Below are positions 27,026 through 45,361 of a DNA stretch of 64,000 nt, piece by piece. This stretch comes from ZC4RG30 sp963726085 (lineage in GTDB: Bacteria; Pseudomonadota; Gammaproteobacteria; Steroidobacterales; Steroidobacteraceae), in the NCBI GenBank assembly GCA_963726085.1, contig CAVSAR010000003.1, positions 159,254 through 223,253 on the forward strand, written 5' to 3'. Each line of letters begins with the position of its first letter. Positions within the stretch are counted from its first letter, which is position 1. Position numbers and translations under genes: made by a program. The notes under the pieces were generated by a model. That model had not been told where the DNA came from, searched no databases, and was given only the letters and a program-made list of their open reading frames with translations.

Positions 27026-27850
27026 TTACTTCCTCCGCTGCACGATCATGTTGGTCGTGCGCTTGTTGCGCCGGGTCTTCTTGCCCTTGGTCTGCCATCC
27101 CCACGGTGATACCGGGTGCGGATTGCCCTGACCAGGCTTGCCTTCGCCACCACCGTGCGGGTGATCGACAGGATTCATCACCACGCCGCGCACCGTCGGA
27201 CGGATGCCGCGCCAGCGCTTGGCGCCGGCCTTGCCGTAGACGCGCAGGTTGTGTTCGTCGTTGCTGACTTCGCCCAGCGTGGCGCGACAGTCAATGTGGA
27301 CCTTGCGGGTCTCGCCGGACTTGAGCCGCAGGTACGCGTGGATGCCTTCGCGCGACGTGAACTGCACCGAGCAGCCCGCGCTGCGCGCCAGCTGTCCGCC
27401 CTTGCCCGGCTTCATCTCGACGTTGTGCACCTGGGAACCGACCGGAATGTGCCGCAGCGCCATCGCATTGCCCGGCTTGATGGGCGAGTCGGCGCCGGAA
27501 CGCACTTCGTCGCCAGTCTTGATGCCCTTGGGCGCGATGATGTAGCGACGCTCACCGTCGGCGTACTTGACCAGCGCGATGTGCGCAGTGCGGTTCGGAT
27601 CGTATTCGACCGTCTCGATGGTGCCGGCGATGCCGTCCTTGTCGCGACGGAAGTCGATGATGCGGTACTTCTGCTTGTGGCCACCGCCCTTGTGCCGCGT
27701 CGTAATGCGGCCGGAGTGGTTGCGCGCGCCGGTGTTGCTCTGCGCAACGGTCAGCGGTGCATGCGGCTCGCCCTTGTGCAGGTGCGAGCGGTCGACCTTG
27801 ATGACGAACCGCGCGCCCGGCGACGTCGGCTTGAGTTTGATCAGTGCCAT
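27026..27850 (-). CDS. rplB: 50S ribosomal protein L2
   Basis: Peptidyl-transferase-associated core protein, 274 residues. RNHSGRITTRHKGGGHKQKY and the C-terminal MNPVDHPHGGGEGK, including the conserved functional His, are present. Shares one base with rplW. Confidence 0.98.
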   Translation of the reverse strand: MALIKLKPTSPGARFVIKVDRSHLHKGEPHAPLTVAQSNTGARNHSGRITTRHKGGGHKQKYRIIDFRRDKDGIAGTIETVEYDPNRTAHIALVKYADGERRYIIAPKGIKTGDEVRSGADSPIKPGNAMALRHIPVGSQVHNVEMKPGKGGQLARSAGCSVQFTSREGIHAYLRLKSGETRKVHIDCRATLGEVSNDEHNLRVYGKAGAKRWRGIRPTVRGVVMNPVDHPHGGGEGKPGQGNPHPVSPWGWQTKGKKTRRNKRTTNMIVQRRK

Positions 27851-28164
27851 TAGCGCTTACCCTGATTCCTGGCCTGGGCCTCGTAGTCGATCGCCTGCCC
27901 TTCGGCCAGGCGGACATAGGCCTTTTTCCAATCCTGCGTGCGCCCGATGCGCTTGCCGAAGCGGCGCTCCTTACCGGGTTCGTTGGCGACCTGCACGCCG
28001 GACACCTTGACCTCGAACATCAGCTCGACGGCCTGCTTGATTTCGGTCTTGTTGGCGTCGCGACGCACTTTGAATGCGTACTGGTTGGCATTCTGCATAG
28101 CCAGCGCAGTCTTCTCGGTGATATGCGGTGCCACCAGCACCGTGCTCAGACGCTCGCGGCTCAT
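27850..28164 (-). CDS. rplW: 50S ribosomal protein L23
   Basis: Tunnel-exit docking site for trigger factor and SRP. 104 residues; PHITEKTALAMQNANQYAFK near the start. Overlaps rplD by 4 bases and rplB by one. Confidence 0.98.
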   Translation of the reverse strand: MSRERLSTVLVAPHITEKTALAMQNANQYAFKVRRDANKTEIKQAVELMFEVKVSGVQVANEPGKERRFGKRIGRTQDWKKAYVRLAEGQAIDYEAQARNQGKR

Positions 28165-28766
28165 TGCAGGCGCTCCTCGATCATCTTGACGGCGCCGACG
28201 GTCATCAGCACCTTGTCGTGTGCGGCCAGGGCAACCGGGTTGATGCCGGCGACGGTAATCACGTCGATATTCGGCACATTACGCGCGGCCAGCATCAGCT
28301 TGTCGTCCTGCGCCTCGATCACGATCAGCACGTTGTCCAGCGCGAGGGCCTTGAGCTGCGCGAGCAGCAGCTTGGTGCGCGGCTCGGCAACGGAAAATTC
28401 TGTGGTGACCACGAGTCGGTCGGTGCGCACCAGCTGGCCCAGCATGGAACGCATGCCGGCGCGGTACATCTTGCGGTTGACCTTCTGCGAGAAGTCGCGC
28501 GGGCGGGCGGCAAACGCACGACCACCGCCGACCCAGATGGGGCTGCGGATGGAACCGGCGCGCGCCGATCCGGTGCCCTTCTGTGCATGGGGCTTGCGCC
28601 CACCACCGCGCACTTCGGCACGACTCTTCTGGCGCTTGGTACCCGCGCGGCCGCCAGCCAAATAGGCCGTGACCACCTGGTGCACCAGGGCCTCGTTGTA
28701 CTCAGCGCCGAAATTGGTCTCGGAGACCGCAAGTTCAGCACCACCATTTGCAACTTTGAGCTTCAT
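28161..28766 (-). CDS. rplD: 50S ribosomal protein L4
   Basis: 201 residues from MKLKVANGGAELAVSETNFG. The tunnel loop region (RGGGRKPHAQKGTGSARAGS, about 53-72) is intact. In E. coli L4 represses its own operon by binding the S10 leader. In this frame the sequence stays open well upstream through rplC, but only this start fits L4. Confidence 0.97.
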   Translation of the reverse strand: MKLKVANGGAELAVSETNFGAEYNEALVHQVVTAYLAGGRAGTKRQKSRAEVRGGGRKPHAQKGTGSARAGSIRSPIWVGGGRAFAARPRDFSQKVNRKMYRAGMRSMLGQLVRTDRLVVTTEFSVAEPRTKLLLAQLKALALDNVLIVIEAQDDKLMLAARNVPNIDVITVAGINPVALAAHDKVLMTVGAVKMIEERLQ

Positions 28767-28780
28767 GGGTTCTTTAGGCC

Positions 28781-29491
28781 TTACTTCTTGCCGTCCGCTT
28801 TCTTGGCTTCGGACTTCTTGCTCGGTGCGATGCTCTTGCGCTTGGCCAGGCGTGCCGCCTTGACCGAAGGCCGCACGATGACTTCGCCACCCTCGGAGCC
28901 AGGCACAGCCCCGCTGATCAGCAGCAGGTTGCGCGCCACGTCGATCTCGATGACCTTGAGATTCTCCACGGTGCGACGCATGACACCCATGTGGCCAGAC
29001 ATGCGCTTGCCGGGGAACACGCGGCCGGGAGTCTGGCGCTGGCCGATGGACCCGGGCGCGCGATGCGTGACCGAATGACCGTGCGAGGCCGGGCCGCCGG
29101 CAAAATTGTGCCGCTTCATGGTGCCGGCAAAGCCCTTGCCGATGGTGGTGCCGGTGACATCGACCAGCTGGCCGGGCTTGAAGATCTCGGAAGTGAATTC
29201 GGTGCCCGGCTGCACGTCGGCAGCCTCGCCGGCCTTGAGCCGGAACTCGACCAGGGAACGGCCGGGCTCGACCTTGGCCTTGGCGTAGTGACCTGCCACG
29301 GCCTTGCCCAGCAACTGCGGGCGGCGCTTGCCGTAGGTCACCTGGACCGCACGGTAGCCATCCGATGCCTCGTCCTTGACCTGGGTGACGCGGTTGGCGA
29401 GCACCTCGACAACCGTGACAGGCACGGAATCGCCCGCCTCGGTAAAGACGCGCGACATGCCGCACTTGCGGCCGACCAGACCGATAGTCAT
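28781..29491 (-). CDS. rplC: 50S ribosomal protein L3
   Basis: 236 residues from MTIGLVGRKCGMSRVFTEAG; the GHSVTHRAPGSIGQRQTPGR loop carries the Gln that is methylated in E. coli. It is preceded by an unusually long 288-base gap to rpsJ that holds a terminator-like hairpin, a good promoter and further hairpins (separate entries). Confidence 0.97.
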   Translation of the reverse strand: MTIGLVGRKCGMSRVFTEAGDSVPVTVVEVLANRVTQVKDEASDGYRAVQVTYGKRRPQLLGKAVAGHYAKAKVEPGRSLVEFRLKAGEAADVQPGTEFTSEIFKPGQLVDVTGTTIGKGFAGTMKRHNFAGGPASHGHSVTHRAPGSIGQRQTPGRVFPGKRMSGHMGVMRRTVENLKVIEIDVARNLLLISGAVPGSEGGEVIVRPSVKAARLAKRKSIAPSKKSEAKKADGKK

Positions 29492-29542
29492 CGCAAATTC
29501 CTCAAGTGTCGCGAAAGCGAGGACGGTGCACTTCGGAGACAG

Positions 29543-29572
29543 CGCAAACCCCTTTGGAAACAAAGGGTTGCG
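29543..29572 (-). promoter_or_regulatory. Hairpin in the rplC leader
   Basis: CGCAAACCC(C)TTTG at 29543-29556 pairs with CAAAGGGTTGCG at 29561-29572 with one bulged base and a small loop. It lies 52-81 bases upstream of the rplC start, within the transcript expected from the 29678-29706 promoter. No T-run follows, so it is more likely a regulatory or processing structure than a terminator. Confidence 0.5.
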
Positions 29573-29677
29573 AGGCTCGAGTGGTCTTGACCCCTAAATG
29601 GCGGGGGCCAACCGTACCCGATTCCGCGTCTTCAAAAAACGCGGGCCGCAGGTTACCCGGCGGCGAAAAGGGCGCGA

Positions 29678-29706
29678 AGTATAGTGGGGCGCGCCGCCCG
29701 TTACAA
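29678..29706 (-). promoter_or_regulatory. Sigma70 promoter between rpsJ and rplC
   Basis: Minus strand: -35 TTGTAA (29701-29706), 17-base spacer, -10 TATACT (29678-29683), followed by a GC-rich discriminator (TTCGCGCCC) of the kind under stringent control. Predicted start near 29671 gives a ~180-base leader before rplC. Confidence 0.65.
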
Positions 29707-29734
29707 GCATTTGTCAGGGCAAGCGCCAGGAGCT

Positions 29735-29760
29735 GCGGGGCCACCTAAAGGCGACCCCGC
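29735..29760 (-). terminator. Terminator-like hairpin just after rpsJ
   Basis: On the minus strand an 11-bp stem (GCGGGGTCGCC with GGTGGCCCCGC, two G-T pairs) closed by TTTA begins 20 bases after the rpsJ stop. The downstream T-run is missing, so termination would be partial or need Rho. Confidence 0.5.
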
Positions 29761-29779
29761 AATCCTGGCTGAAGCCTGA

Positions 29780-30091
29780 TCAGTTGAGCTTGATCTGAAC
29801 GTCGACCCCGGCCGGCAGCTCGAGCTTCATCAGCGCGTCTACCGTCTTGTCGGTGGGGTCCAGGATGTCCATCAGGCGCTTGTGCGTGCGCAGCTCGAAC
29901 TGGTCGCGCGCGTCCTTGTCGCCATGCGGCGAGACCAGTACCGTGAAGCGCTCCATCTTGGTTGGCAGCGGCACCGGACCCTTGACCGTGGCGCCCGTGC
30001 GCTTGGCGGTTTCAACGATCTCGCGAGCCGAGTTATCAATCAACCGGTGATCGAACGCCTTCAGGCGCAGCCGGATGTTCTGGTTGGCCAT
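29780..30091 (-). CDS. rpsJ: 30S ribosomal protein S10 (NusE)
   Basis: 103 residues from MANQNIRLRLKAFDHRLIDN. Small-subunit head protein and, as NusE, NusB's partner in antitermination. It follows tuf by 10 bases, so it looks co-transcribed with rpsL-rpsG-fusA-tuf rather than with the S10 operon it heads in E. coli. The ATG at 30091 is the family start. Confidence 0.97.
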   Translation of the reverse strand: MANQNIRLRLKAFDHRLIDNSAREIVETAKRTGATVKGPVPLPTKMERFTVLVSPHGDKDARDQFELRTHKRLMDILDPTDKTVDALMKLELPAGVDVQIKLN

Positions 30092-30101
30092 GAATGTCCC
30101 C

Positions 30102-31292
30102 TTACTTGAGAATTTTGGATACGACGCCGGAGCCGACGGTTTTGCCGCCTTCCCGGATGGCAAAGCGCAGGCCCTGATCCATCGCAATCGGTGCAATCAG
30201 TTCCACCGTCATCTTGATGTTGTCTCCGGGCATGACCATCTCGGCCCCACCGTCCAGCTCCACCGCGCCTGTGACGTCGGTGGTGCGGAAGTAAAACTGC
30301 GGCCGATAGCCCTTGAAAAACGGCGTGTGCCGGCCGCCCTCTTCCTTGGTCAGCACGTACACCTCGCACTCAAACTGCGTGTGCGGGGTGATGCTGCCGG
30401 GCTTGGCCAGCACCTGCCCGCGCTGCACGTCCTCGCGCTTGGTACCACGCAGCAGCACGCCCACGTTATCCCCGGCGCGCCCTTCGTCCAGCAGCTTGCG
30501 AAACATCTCAACCCCGGTGCAGGTGGACTTGACCGTGGGCACCAGGCCGATGATCTCCACCTCGTCGTTGACCTTGACGATGCCGCGCTCAATGCGTCCG
30601 GTCACCACCGTGCCGCGCCCGGAGATCGAGAACACGTCCTCCACAGGCATCAAAAACGGCTTGTCGATCTCGCGCTTGGGCACCGGAATGAACCGGTCCA
30701 TCTCGGCCACCAGCTTGACCACCGAGGGCACGCCAATCTCGCTGGCGTCCCCTTCCAGGGCCTTGAGGGCCGAGCCGATGATGATCGGGGTGTCGTCGCC
30801 GGGAAACTTGTACGCGGTCAACAGCTCGCGCACTTCCATCTCCACCAGCTCCAGCAGCTCCTTGTCATCGACCATGTCCGCCTTGTTCATGTACACCACG
30901 ATGTACGGCACGCCCACCTGGCGGGCCAGCAGGATGTGCTCGCGCGTCTGGGGCATCGGGCCGTCCGCGGCAGACACCACCAGGATCGCCCCGTCCATCT
31001 GGGCAGCCCCAGTGATCATGTTCTTCACGTAGTCGGCGTGCCCGGGGCAGTCCACGTGCGCGTAGTGGCGCGCTGAACTGGTGTACTCCACGTGCGCGGT
31101 GGAAATGGTGATGCCGCGGGCCTTCTCTTCCGGGGCCTTGTCAATCTGGTCGTACGCCTTGAACTCGCCACCGTGCAGCCCTGCCATCACCTTGGTCAGC
31201 GCCGCCGTCAGCGTCGTCTTGCCGTGATCCACGTGGCCAATCGTGCCAACGTTCACATGCGGCTTGCTGCGTTCGAACTTTTCTTTTGACAT
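30102..31292 (-). CDS. tuf: Elongation factor Tu, copy 1 (ATG start)
   Basis: GTPase delivering aminoacyl-tRNA to the ribosome. 396 residues: GHVDHGKT (G1, about 19-26), RGITI switch region, DCPGH (G3), NKAD (G4), then beta-barrel domains 2 and 3 ending VVSKILK. Translated sequence is identical to the copy at 46.4-47.6 kb. It sits in the str operon between fusA and rpsJ (E. coli tufA position). Confidence 0.98.
   Translation of the reverse strand: MSKEKFERSKPHVNVGTIGHVDHGKTTLTAALTKVMAGLHGGEFKAYDQIDKAPEEKARGITISTAHVEYTSSARHYAHVDCPGHADYVKNMITGAAQMDGAILVVSAADGPMPQTREHILLARQVGVPYIVVYMNKADMVDDKELLELVEMEVRELLTAYKFPGDDTPIIIGSALKALEGDASEIGVPSVVKLVAEMDRFIPVPKREIDKPFLMPVEDVFSISGRGTVVTGRIERGIVKVNDEVEIIGLVPTVKSTCTGVEMFRKLLDEGRAGDNVGVLLRGTKREDVQRGQVLAKPGSITPHTQFECEVYVLTKEEGGRHTPFFKGYRPQFYFRTTDVTGAVELDGGAEMVMPGDNIKMTVELIAPIAMDQGLRFAIREGGKTVGSGVVSKILK
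30118..31291. repeat. Direct repeat A, tuf copy 1
   Basis: 1174 bases matching 46399-47572 at a constant offset of 16281. I find a single difference, C at 30384 versus T at 46665 (plus strand), a synonymous Pro codon change. Identity ends sharply within the last codons and at the start codon. Confidence 0.92.
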
Positions 31293-31317
31293 TGATGTGT
31301 ACCTGGAAAGAAGAGAG

Positions 31318-33405
<2,088 letters not shown>

Positions 33406-33429
33406 GATGGAGAATCCAGGGGACCGCTG

Positions 33430-33909
33430 TTACCAGCGGTAGTGAGCGAACGCGCGATTGGCGTCCGCCATGCGATGCGTATCCTCACGCTTGCGCACGG
33501 CGCCACCGCGGTTTTCGGCGGCGTCCATCAGTTCATGGGCGATGCGAAATGCCATCGACTTTTCGGTGCGGGCGCGCGCGGCCTCGATCACCCAGCGCAT
33601 CGCCAGCGTCTGGCGGCGCGAGGCGCGCACTTCGACGGGCACCTGGTAGGTGGCACCGCCGACGCGACGGGATTCGACTTCAACCGCTGGCTTGACGTTG
33701 TCCAGCGCGAGGGACAGCAGCTCGATGGCCTCTGGGCCCTGCTTGCCAGTCTTCTCGCTGATGCGGCCGATGGCGCCATAGAGAATGGCCTCGGCAGCGG
33801 ACTTCTTGCCGTCCTGCATGACCACGTTCATGAACTTGGCCAGCATATCGCTGTTGAATTTCGGATCCGGGAGGATCGTACGGCTGGGGGCTGCGGCGCG
33901 ACGGGACAT
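33430..33909 (-). CDS. rpsG: 30S ribosomal protein S7
   Basis: 159 residues, slightly longer than the common 156; nucleates head assembly. MSRRAAAPSRTILPDPKFNS start, GGATYQVPVEVRASRRQTLA middle, FAHYRW end. Represses the str operon in E. coli. Confidence 0.98.
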   Translation of the reverse strand: MSRRAAAPSRTILPDPKFNSDMLAKFMNVVMQDGKKSAAEAILYGAIGRISEKTGKQGPEAIELLSLALDNVKPAVEVESRRVGGATYQVPVEVRASRRQTLAMRWVIEAARARTEKSMAFRIAHELMDAAENRGGAVRKREDTHRMADANRAFAHYRW

Positions 33910-33924
33910 AGCGAACTCCTGGAA

Positions 33925-34300
33925 TTACTTCTTCGGGCGCTTGGCGCCGTACTTGGAACGACTCTGGCGGCGATCGTTGACGCCGGCGCAGTCAAGCGAA
34001 CCGCGCACCGTGTGATAGCGAACGCCGGGCAGGTCCTTGACGCGGCCGCCGCGGATGAGCACCACCGAGTGCTCCTGGAGGTTGTGGCCTTCGCCACCGA
34101 TGTAGCTGGTCACCTCATAGCCGTTGACCAGGCGCACACGGCACACCTTGCGCAGCGCCGAGTTGGGCTTCTTCGGCGTCGTGGTGTACACGCGGGTACA
34201 CACGCCACGCTTTTGCGGCGCAGCGCCGAGAGCCGGGACCTTGGTCTTTTCGGCTTCGCGTCCGTCGCGGTGCGCGGATCAGCTGACCTGTCGTTGCCAT
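33925..34300 (-). CDS. rpsL: 30S ribosomal protein S12, frameshifted near codon 14 as given
   Basis: Decoding-centre protein. From the ATG at 34300 (GGAG ribosome site 6 bases upstream) the sequence reads MATTGQLIRAPRR and then loses frame. Removing one base at about 34259-34260 (CGGACGCGAAGCC read as CGGCGCGAAGCC) gives PRRREAEKTKVPALG...PQKRGVCTRVYTT and a normal S12 to KRPKK. The streptomycin residues look wild-type (TTTPKKPNSALRK; RGGRVKDLPGVR). S12 is essential, so the extra base is almost certainly a sequence error unless another copy exists. Confidence 0.93.
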
Positions 34301-34332
34301 GCAATCTCCAGAATGTCCATTCGCAGAAGTGC

Positions 34333-34354
34333 GGCCGCATCTCGCGATGCGGCC
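34333..34354 (-). promoter_or_regulatory. 9-bp hairpin in the rpsL leader
   Basis: GGCCGCATC (34333-34341) pairs perfectly with GATGCGGCC (34346-34354) around a 4-base loop. It is 33-54 bases upstream of the rpsL ATG. On the plus strand it is followed by GGTTTTT, but no plus-strand gene is there; on the gene strand no T-run follows, which suggests a leader or processing hairpin. Confidence 0.5.
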
Positions 34355-34378
34355 GGTTTTTCCAATCACTGTTTTGGG

Positions 34379-34399
34379 CCGGCGTTTTCGGGGCGCCGG
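34379..34399 (-). terminator. Hairpin after rpoC
   Basis: CCGGCG (34379-34384) and CGCCGG (34394-34399) form a 6-bp GC stem 22 bases after the rpoC stop. On the minus strand an A-rich rather than T-rich stretch follows, so it is at best a weak terminator or an RNA-processing site separating rpoBC from the str genes. Confidence 0.35.
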
Positions 34400-34420
34400 A
34401 CCTTGGGAAGGCCGGCGATT

Positions 34421-38737
<4,317 letters not shown>

Positions 38738-38740
38738 TGA

Positions 38741-42820
<4,080 letters not shown>

Positions 42821-42841
42821 CGGATTCACCCTGACCTTCAA

Positions 42842-42904
42842 TAAAAAATAGACGCGCGCACCGCAGCTCCCACCCCGATCAGGGGTGGCGAACTACGGCG
42901 CGCG
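42842..42904 (-). terminator. Attenuator between rplL and rpoB
   Basis: On the minus strand, arms at 42904-42882 and 42876-42853 pair along almost their whole length (outer CGCGCGC/GCGCGCG, inner CCACCCC/GGGGTGG, small bulges, TGATC loop). A run of six T (42848-42843) follows about five bases later. The position equals the E. coli rplL-rpoB attenuator, which lets ribosomal proteins be made in excess over RNA polymerase. Confidence 0.7.
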
Positions 42905-42925
42905 ACAGTTGCGACTCAAGGGAAG

Positions 42926-43315
42926 TTACTTGACTTCCACCTTGGCGCCGGCATCCTCGAGCTTCTTCTTCATCACTTCGACATCGGCCTTGGATACGCC
43001 TTCCTTGACCAGGGCGGGAACGCCCTCGACCAGGTCCTTGGCTTCCTTCAGGCCCAGGCCCGTGAGTTCACGGACGACCTTGATGACGGTGACCTTCTTG
43101 TCCGCCGGGTATTCCTTCAGCGTGACCGCAAACTCGGTCTGCTCTTCCACGGCGGCAGCCGGGGCGGCAGCGCCACCCGCAGCAACGGCGGCAACCGCAA
43201 CCGGGGCGGCAGCCGTAACACCGAACTTCTTTTCCAGGTCGGAAATGAGTTCGACAACTTCGAGGACGGACAGCTTGGCAATCGCGTCGACGATTTCTTC
43301 TCTAGAAGCAGCCAT
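42926..43315 (-). CDS. rplL: 50S ribosomal protein L7/L12
   Basis: Stalk protein recruiting translational GTPases. 129 residues: N-terminal dimerisation helices, an Ala-rich hinge (AAVAAGGAAAPAAAVEE), and the C-terminal domain with VIKVVRELTGLGLKEAKDLV and a final KVEVK. 47 bases after rplJ. Confidence 0.98.
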   Translation of the reverse strand: MAASREEIVDAIAKLSVLEVVELISDLEKKFGVTAAAPVAVAAVAAGGAAAPAAAVEEQTEFAVTLKEYPADKKVTVIKVVRELTGLGLKEAKDLVEGVPALVKEGVSKADVEVMKKKLEDAGAKVEVK

Positions 43316-43362
43316 TGATATTCTCCAGCAATAAATTGGTTAAATCGGAAATCGAATGTTCT

Positions 43363-43890
43363 TCAGCCCGCCTGCTTCTGGTCGCGAACCGCGACCAGCG
43401 TGCGCACGAGCTTGACCTGCGGTGCCGCGAGGGTGCCGACCAGCTTCTGCAACGGGGCCTTGATTACGCCCAGCAGCATCGACAGCGCCTGCTCCTTCGT
43501 CGGCAAGCCCGCAACCTTGTCGAGGTCCTTGCGGTTGAGCACGGGCCCACCCAGCGAAAGACTCGTGGTCACGAGCTTGTCATTGGTCTTCGCGAAGTCC
43601 TTGATCACGCGCGCAGCGGCGCCCGGATCGTCCTTCGAGAAGGCCAGCACCAGCGGTCCCTTGAGCGTTGCACCCATAGACTCGAATTGCGTACCGGCGA
43701 GGGCCTTGCGCGCCAGCGTGTTCTTGACGACACGCATGTACACGCCTGAGGCTCGCGCCTTGGAACGCAGATCGGTCATCTGGGCGACAGTGATGCCGCG
43801 GTATTCGGCCGCCACCACGGACTGGGCTTTCGCCGCGACCGCGCTGACTTCCGACACCAGGGCTTTCTTGCCTTCCAGGTTCAGTGGCAT
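43363..43890 (-). CDS. rplJ: 50S ribosomal protein L10
   Basis: Stalk base that binds L7/L12 dimers; represses its own mRNA in E. coli. 175 residues: MPLNLEGKKALVSEVSAVAA start, YRGITVAQMTDLRSKARASG, RVVKNTLARKAL. Preceded by a 223-base leader. Confidence 0.98.
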   Translation of the reverse strand: MPLNLEGKKALVSEVSAVAAKAQSVVAAEYRGITVAQMTDLRSKARASGVYMRVVKNTLARKALAGTQFESMGATLKGPLVLAFSKDDPGAAARVIKDFAKTNDKLVTTSLSLGGPVLNRKDLDKVAGLPTKEQALSMLLGVIKAPLQKLVGTLAAPQVKLVRTLVAVRDQKQAG

Positions 43891-44113
43891 TGACTTGCCT
43901 CCGTTAAATCACCATCAACCCACGGACCAGAGCGCTTGCGCGTCCTGGCCCTCCTTCACATCGACGGTGACCGACATCGATTTCCGATGTATGCACCATC
44001 TGCGCAGGCCTTGTGCCTCATTAAGGACTCCATTCCCTGCTCGGGAATTCGTCCGCCTGCGGTCTTCGACGTCCCGGTGCAACGCGAGCGTTGCACCGGC
44101 ACACATCAAAACT
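43891..44113 (-). promoter_or_regulatory. rplJL-rpoBC leader region
   Basis: 223 bases without a gene between rplA and rplJ, on the minus-strand transcript. It opens with a very strong hairpin (44074-44099: CCGGTGCAACG and CGTTGCACCGG, 11 perfect pairs, 4-base loop) and holds a smaller one (ACATCG...CGATGT near 43974-43990). In E. coli this interval contains the L10-L12 binding site and promoter rplJp. No T-run follows the 11-bp stem, so it is not a simple terminator. Confidence 0.55.
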
Positions 44114-44806
44114 TCAATCCAGACTCGAATGATCGACGATCACGCCCGGCCCCATGGTCGAGGACAGCGTGACGCGCTTCAGATAGATGCCCTTGGAGCT
44201 CGCCGGCTTGGCGCGGTTCAGGTCATGAATCAGCGCCTGCAGGTTCTCGCGCAGCGCGGTGGGCTCGAACGCCGCCTTGCCGATCGTGCAGTGCACGATG
44301 CCGGCCTTGTCGACGCGATAGCGCACCTGGCCCGACTTGGCGTTCTTCACCGCTCCGGCCACATCCGGGGACACCGTGCCGACCTTGGGGTTGGGCATCA
44401 GGCCGCGCGGGCCCAGGATCTGGCCCAGCTGGCCCACGACGCGCATGGCGTCCGGGCTGGCGATCACCACATCGAAATTGATATTGCCGGCCTTGACCTG
44501 CTCGGCGAGGTCCTCGAGGCCGACGATGTCGGCGCCCGCGGCCCTGGCCGCATCCTGGTTCTTGCCCGAGGTGAATACCGCCACGCGCACGCTCTTGCCG
44601 ATGCCATGGGGCATCACGGTCGAGCCGCGCACCTGCTGGTCAGACTTCGAGGCATCGATGCCGAGGTTCACGGCGACGTCCACGGACTCGTTGAACTTCG
44701 CGGCGGCGAATTCCTTGACCAGGCCCACGGCCTCGTCAATCGGATACGCCTTGCCCGGCACCAGCTTGGCCTTCCAGGTCTTAACTTTCTTGGCTAATAC
44801 GGTCAT
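44114..44806 (-). CDS. rplA: 50S ribosomal protein L1
   Basis: L1-stalk protein and translational repressor of rplKA. 230 residues from MTVLAKKVKTWKAKL; an AGGGGA ribosome site precedes 44806, which I prefer over the in-frame ATG at 44821 that overlaps rplK. GPRGLMPNPKVGTVSPDVA is the signature block. Confidence 0.97.
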   Translation of the reverse strand: MTVLAKKVKTWKAKLVPGKAYPIDEAVGLVKEFAAAKFNESVDVAVNLGIDASKSDQQVRGSTVMPHGIGKSVRVAVFTSGKNQDAARAAGADIVGLEDLAEQVKAGNINFDVVIASPDAMRVVGQLGQILGPRGLMPNPKVGTVSPDVAGAVKNAKSGQVRYRVDKAGIVHCTIGKAAFEPTALRENLQALIHDLNRAKPASSKGIYLKRVTLSSTMGPGVIVDHSSLD

Positions 44807-44817
44807 GTCAGTTCCCC

Positions 44818-45249
44818 TCAAAGGCCTTCGACGTCAACGCCCATGCTGCGGGCGCTGCCTGCCATGGTGCGGACCGCGGCTTCCAGGTCCGCAGCGGTCA
44901 AATCCGGCATCTTCGTCTTGGCAACTTCTTCCAGCTGCTTGCGCGAAATCTTGCCGACCTTCGAGGTATTCGGGGTGCCGCTGCCCTTCTCGATGCCGAT
45001 CGCCTTGCGGATCAGCACCGACGCGGGCGGCGTCTTCATGATGAAGGTGAAGCTGCGGTCCGAGTACACCGTGATGATCACGGGAATCGGCAGCCCCTTC
45101 TCCAGCTTCTGGGTCTGCGCATTGAACTGCTTGCAGAACTCCATGATGTTGACGCCCTGCTGACCGAGCGCCGGACCGATTGGCGGCGACGGATTGGCAG
45201 ATCCCGCGGGGACCTGCAGCTTCACGTAACCCTGTACTTTCTTGGCCAT
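44818..45249 (-). CDS. rplK: 50S ribosomal protein L11
   Basis: GTPase-centre protein, thiostrepton target and needed for RelA response. 143 residues: MAKKVQGYVKLQVPAGSANP, PPIGPALGQQGVNIMEFCKQ, and the C-terminal rRNA-binding domain ending ARSMGVDVEGL. The 112 bases before it (45250-45361) carry no gene; a short CGACC/GGTCG stem near 45300-45313 is the only structure I noted. Confidence 0.98.
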   Translation of the reverse strand: MAKKVQGYVKLQVPAGSANPSPPIGPALGQQGVNIMEFCKQFNAQTQKLEKGLPIPVIITVYSDRSFTFIMKTPPASVLIRKAIGIEKGSGTPNTSKVGKISRKQLEEVAKTKMPDLTAADLEAAVRTMAGSARSMGVDVEGL

Positions 45250-45361
45250 CTACTACTCCTGGGTCCAAACGCCGCCCTACCGGGCAGCTCCCCTAGTTGC
45301 GACCTTGCGGTCGGTTGCTAACCCGGTCGCTCGCGCCACCAGGTCCGGATACCACTAAAAC

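Noticed and set aside
34250..34300. Programmed ribosomal frameshift in rpsL
   Set aside because: No slippery heptamer or downstream structure at the site, and S12 is not known to be made this way; a single extra base is simpler.
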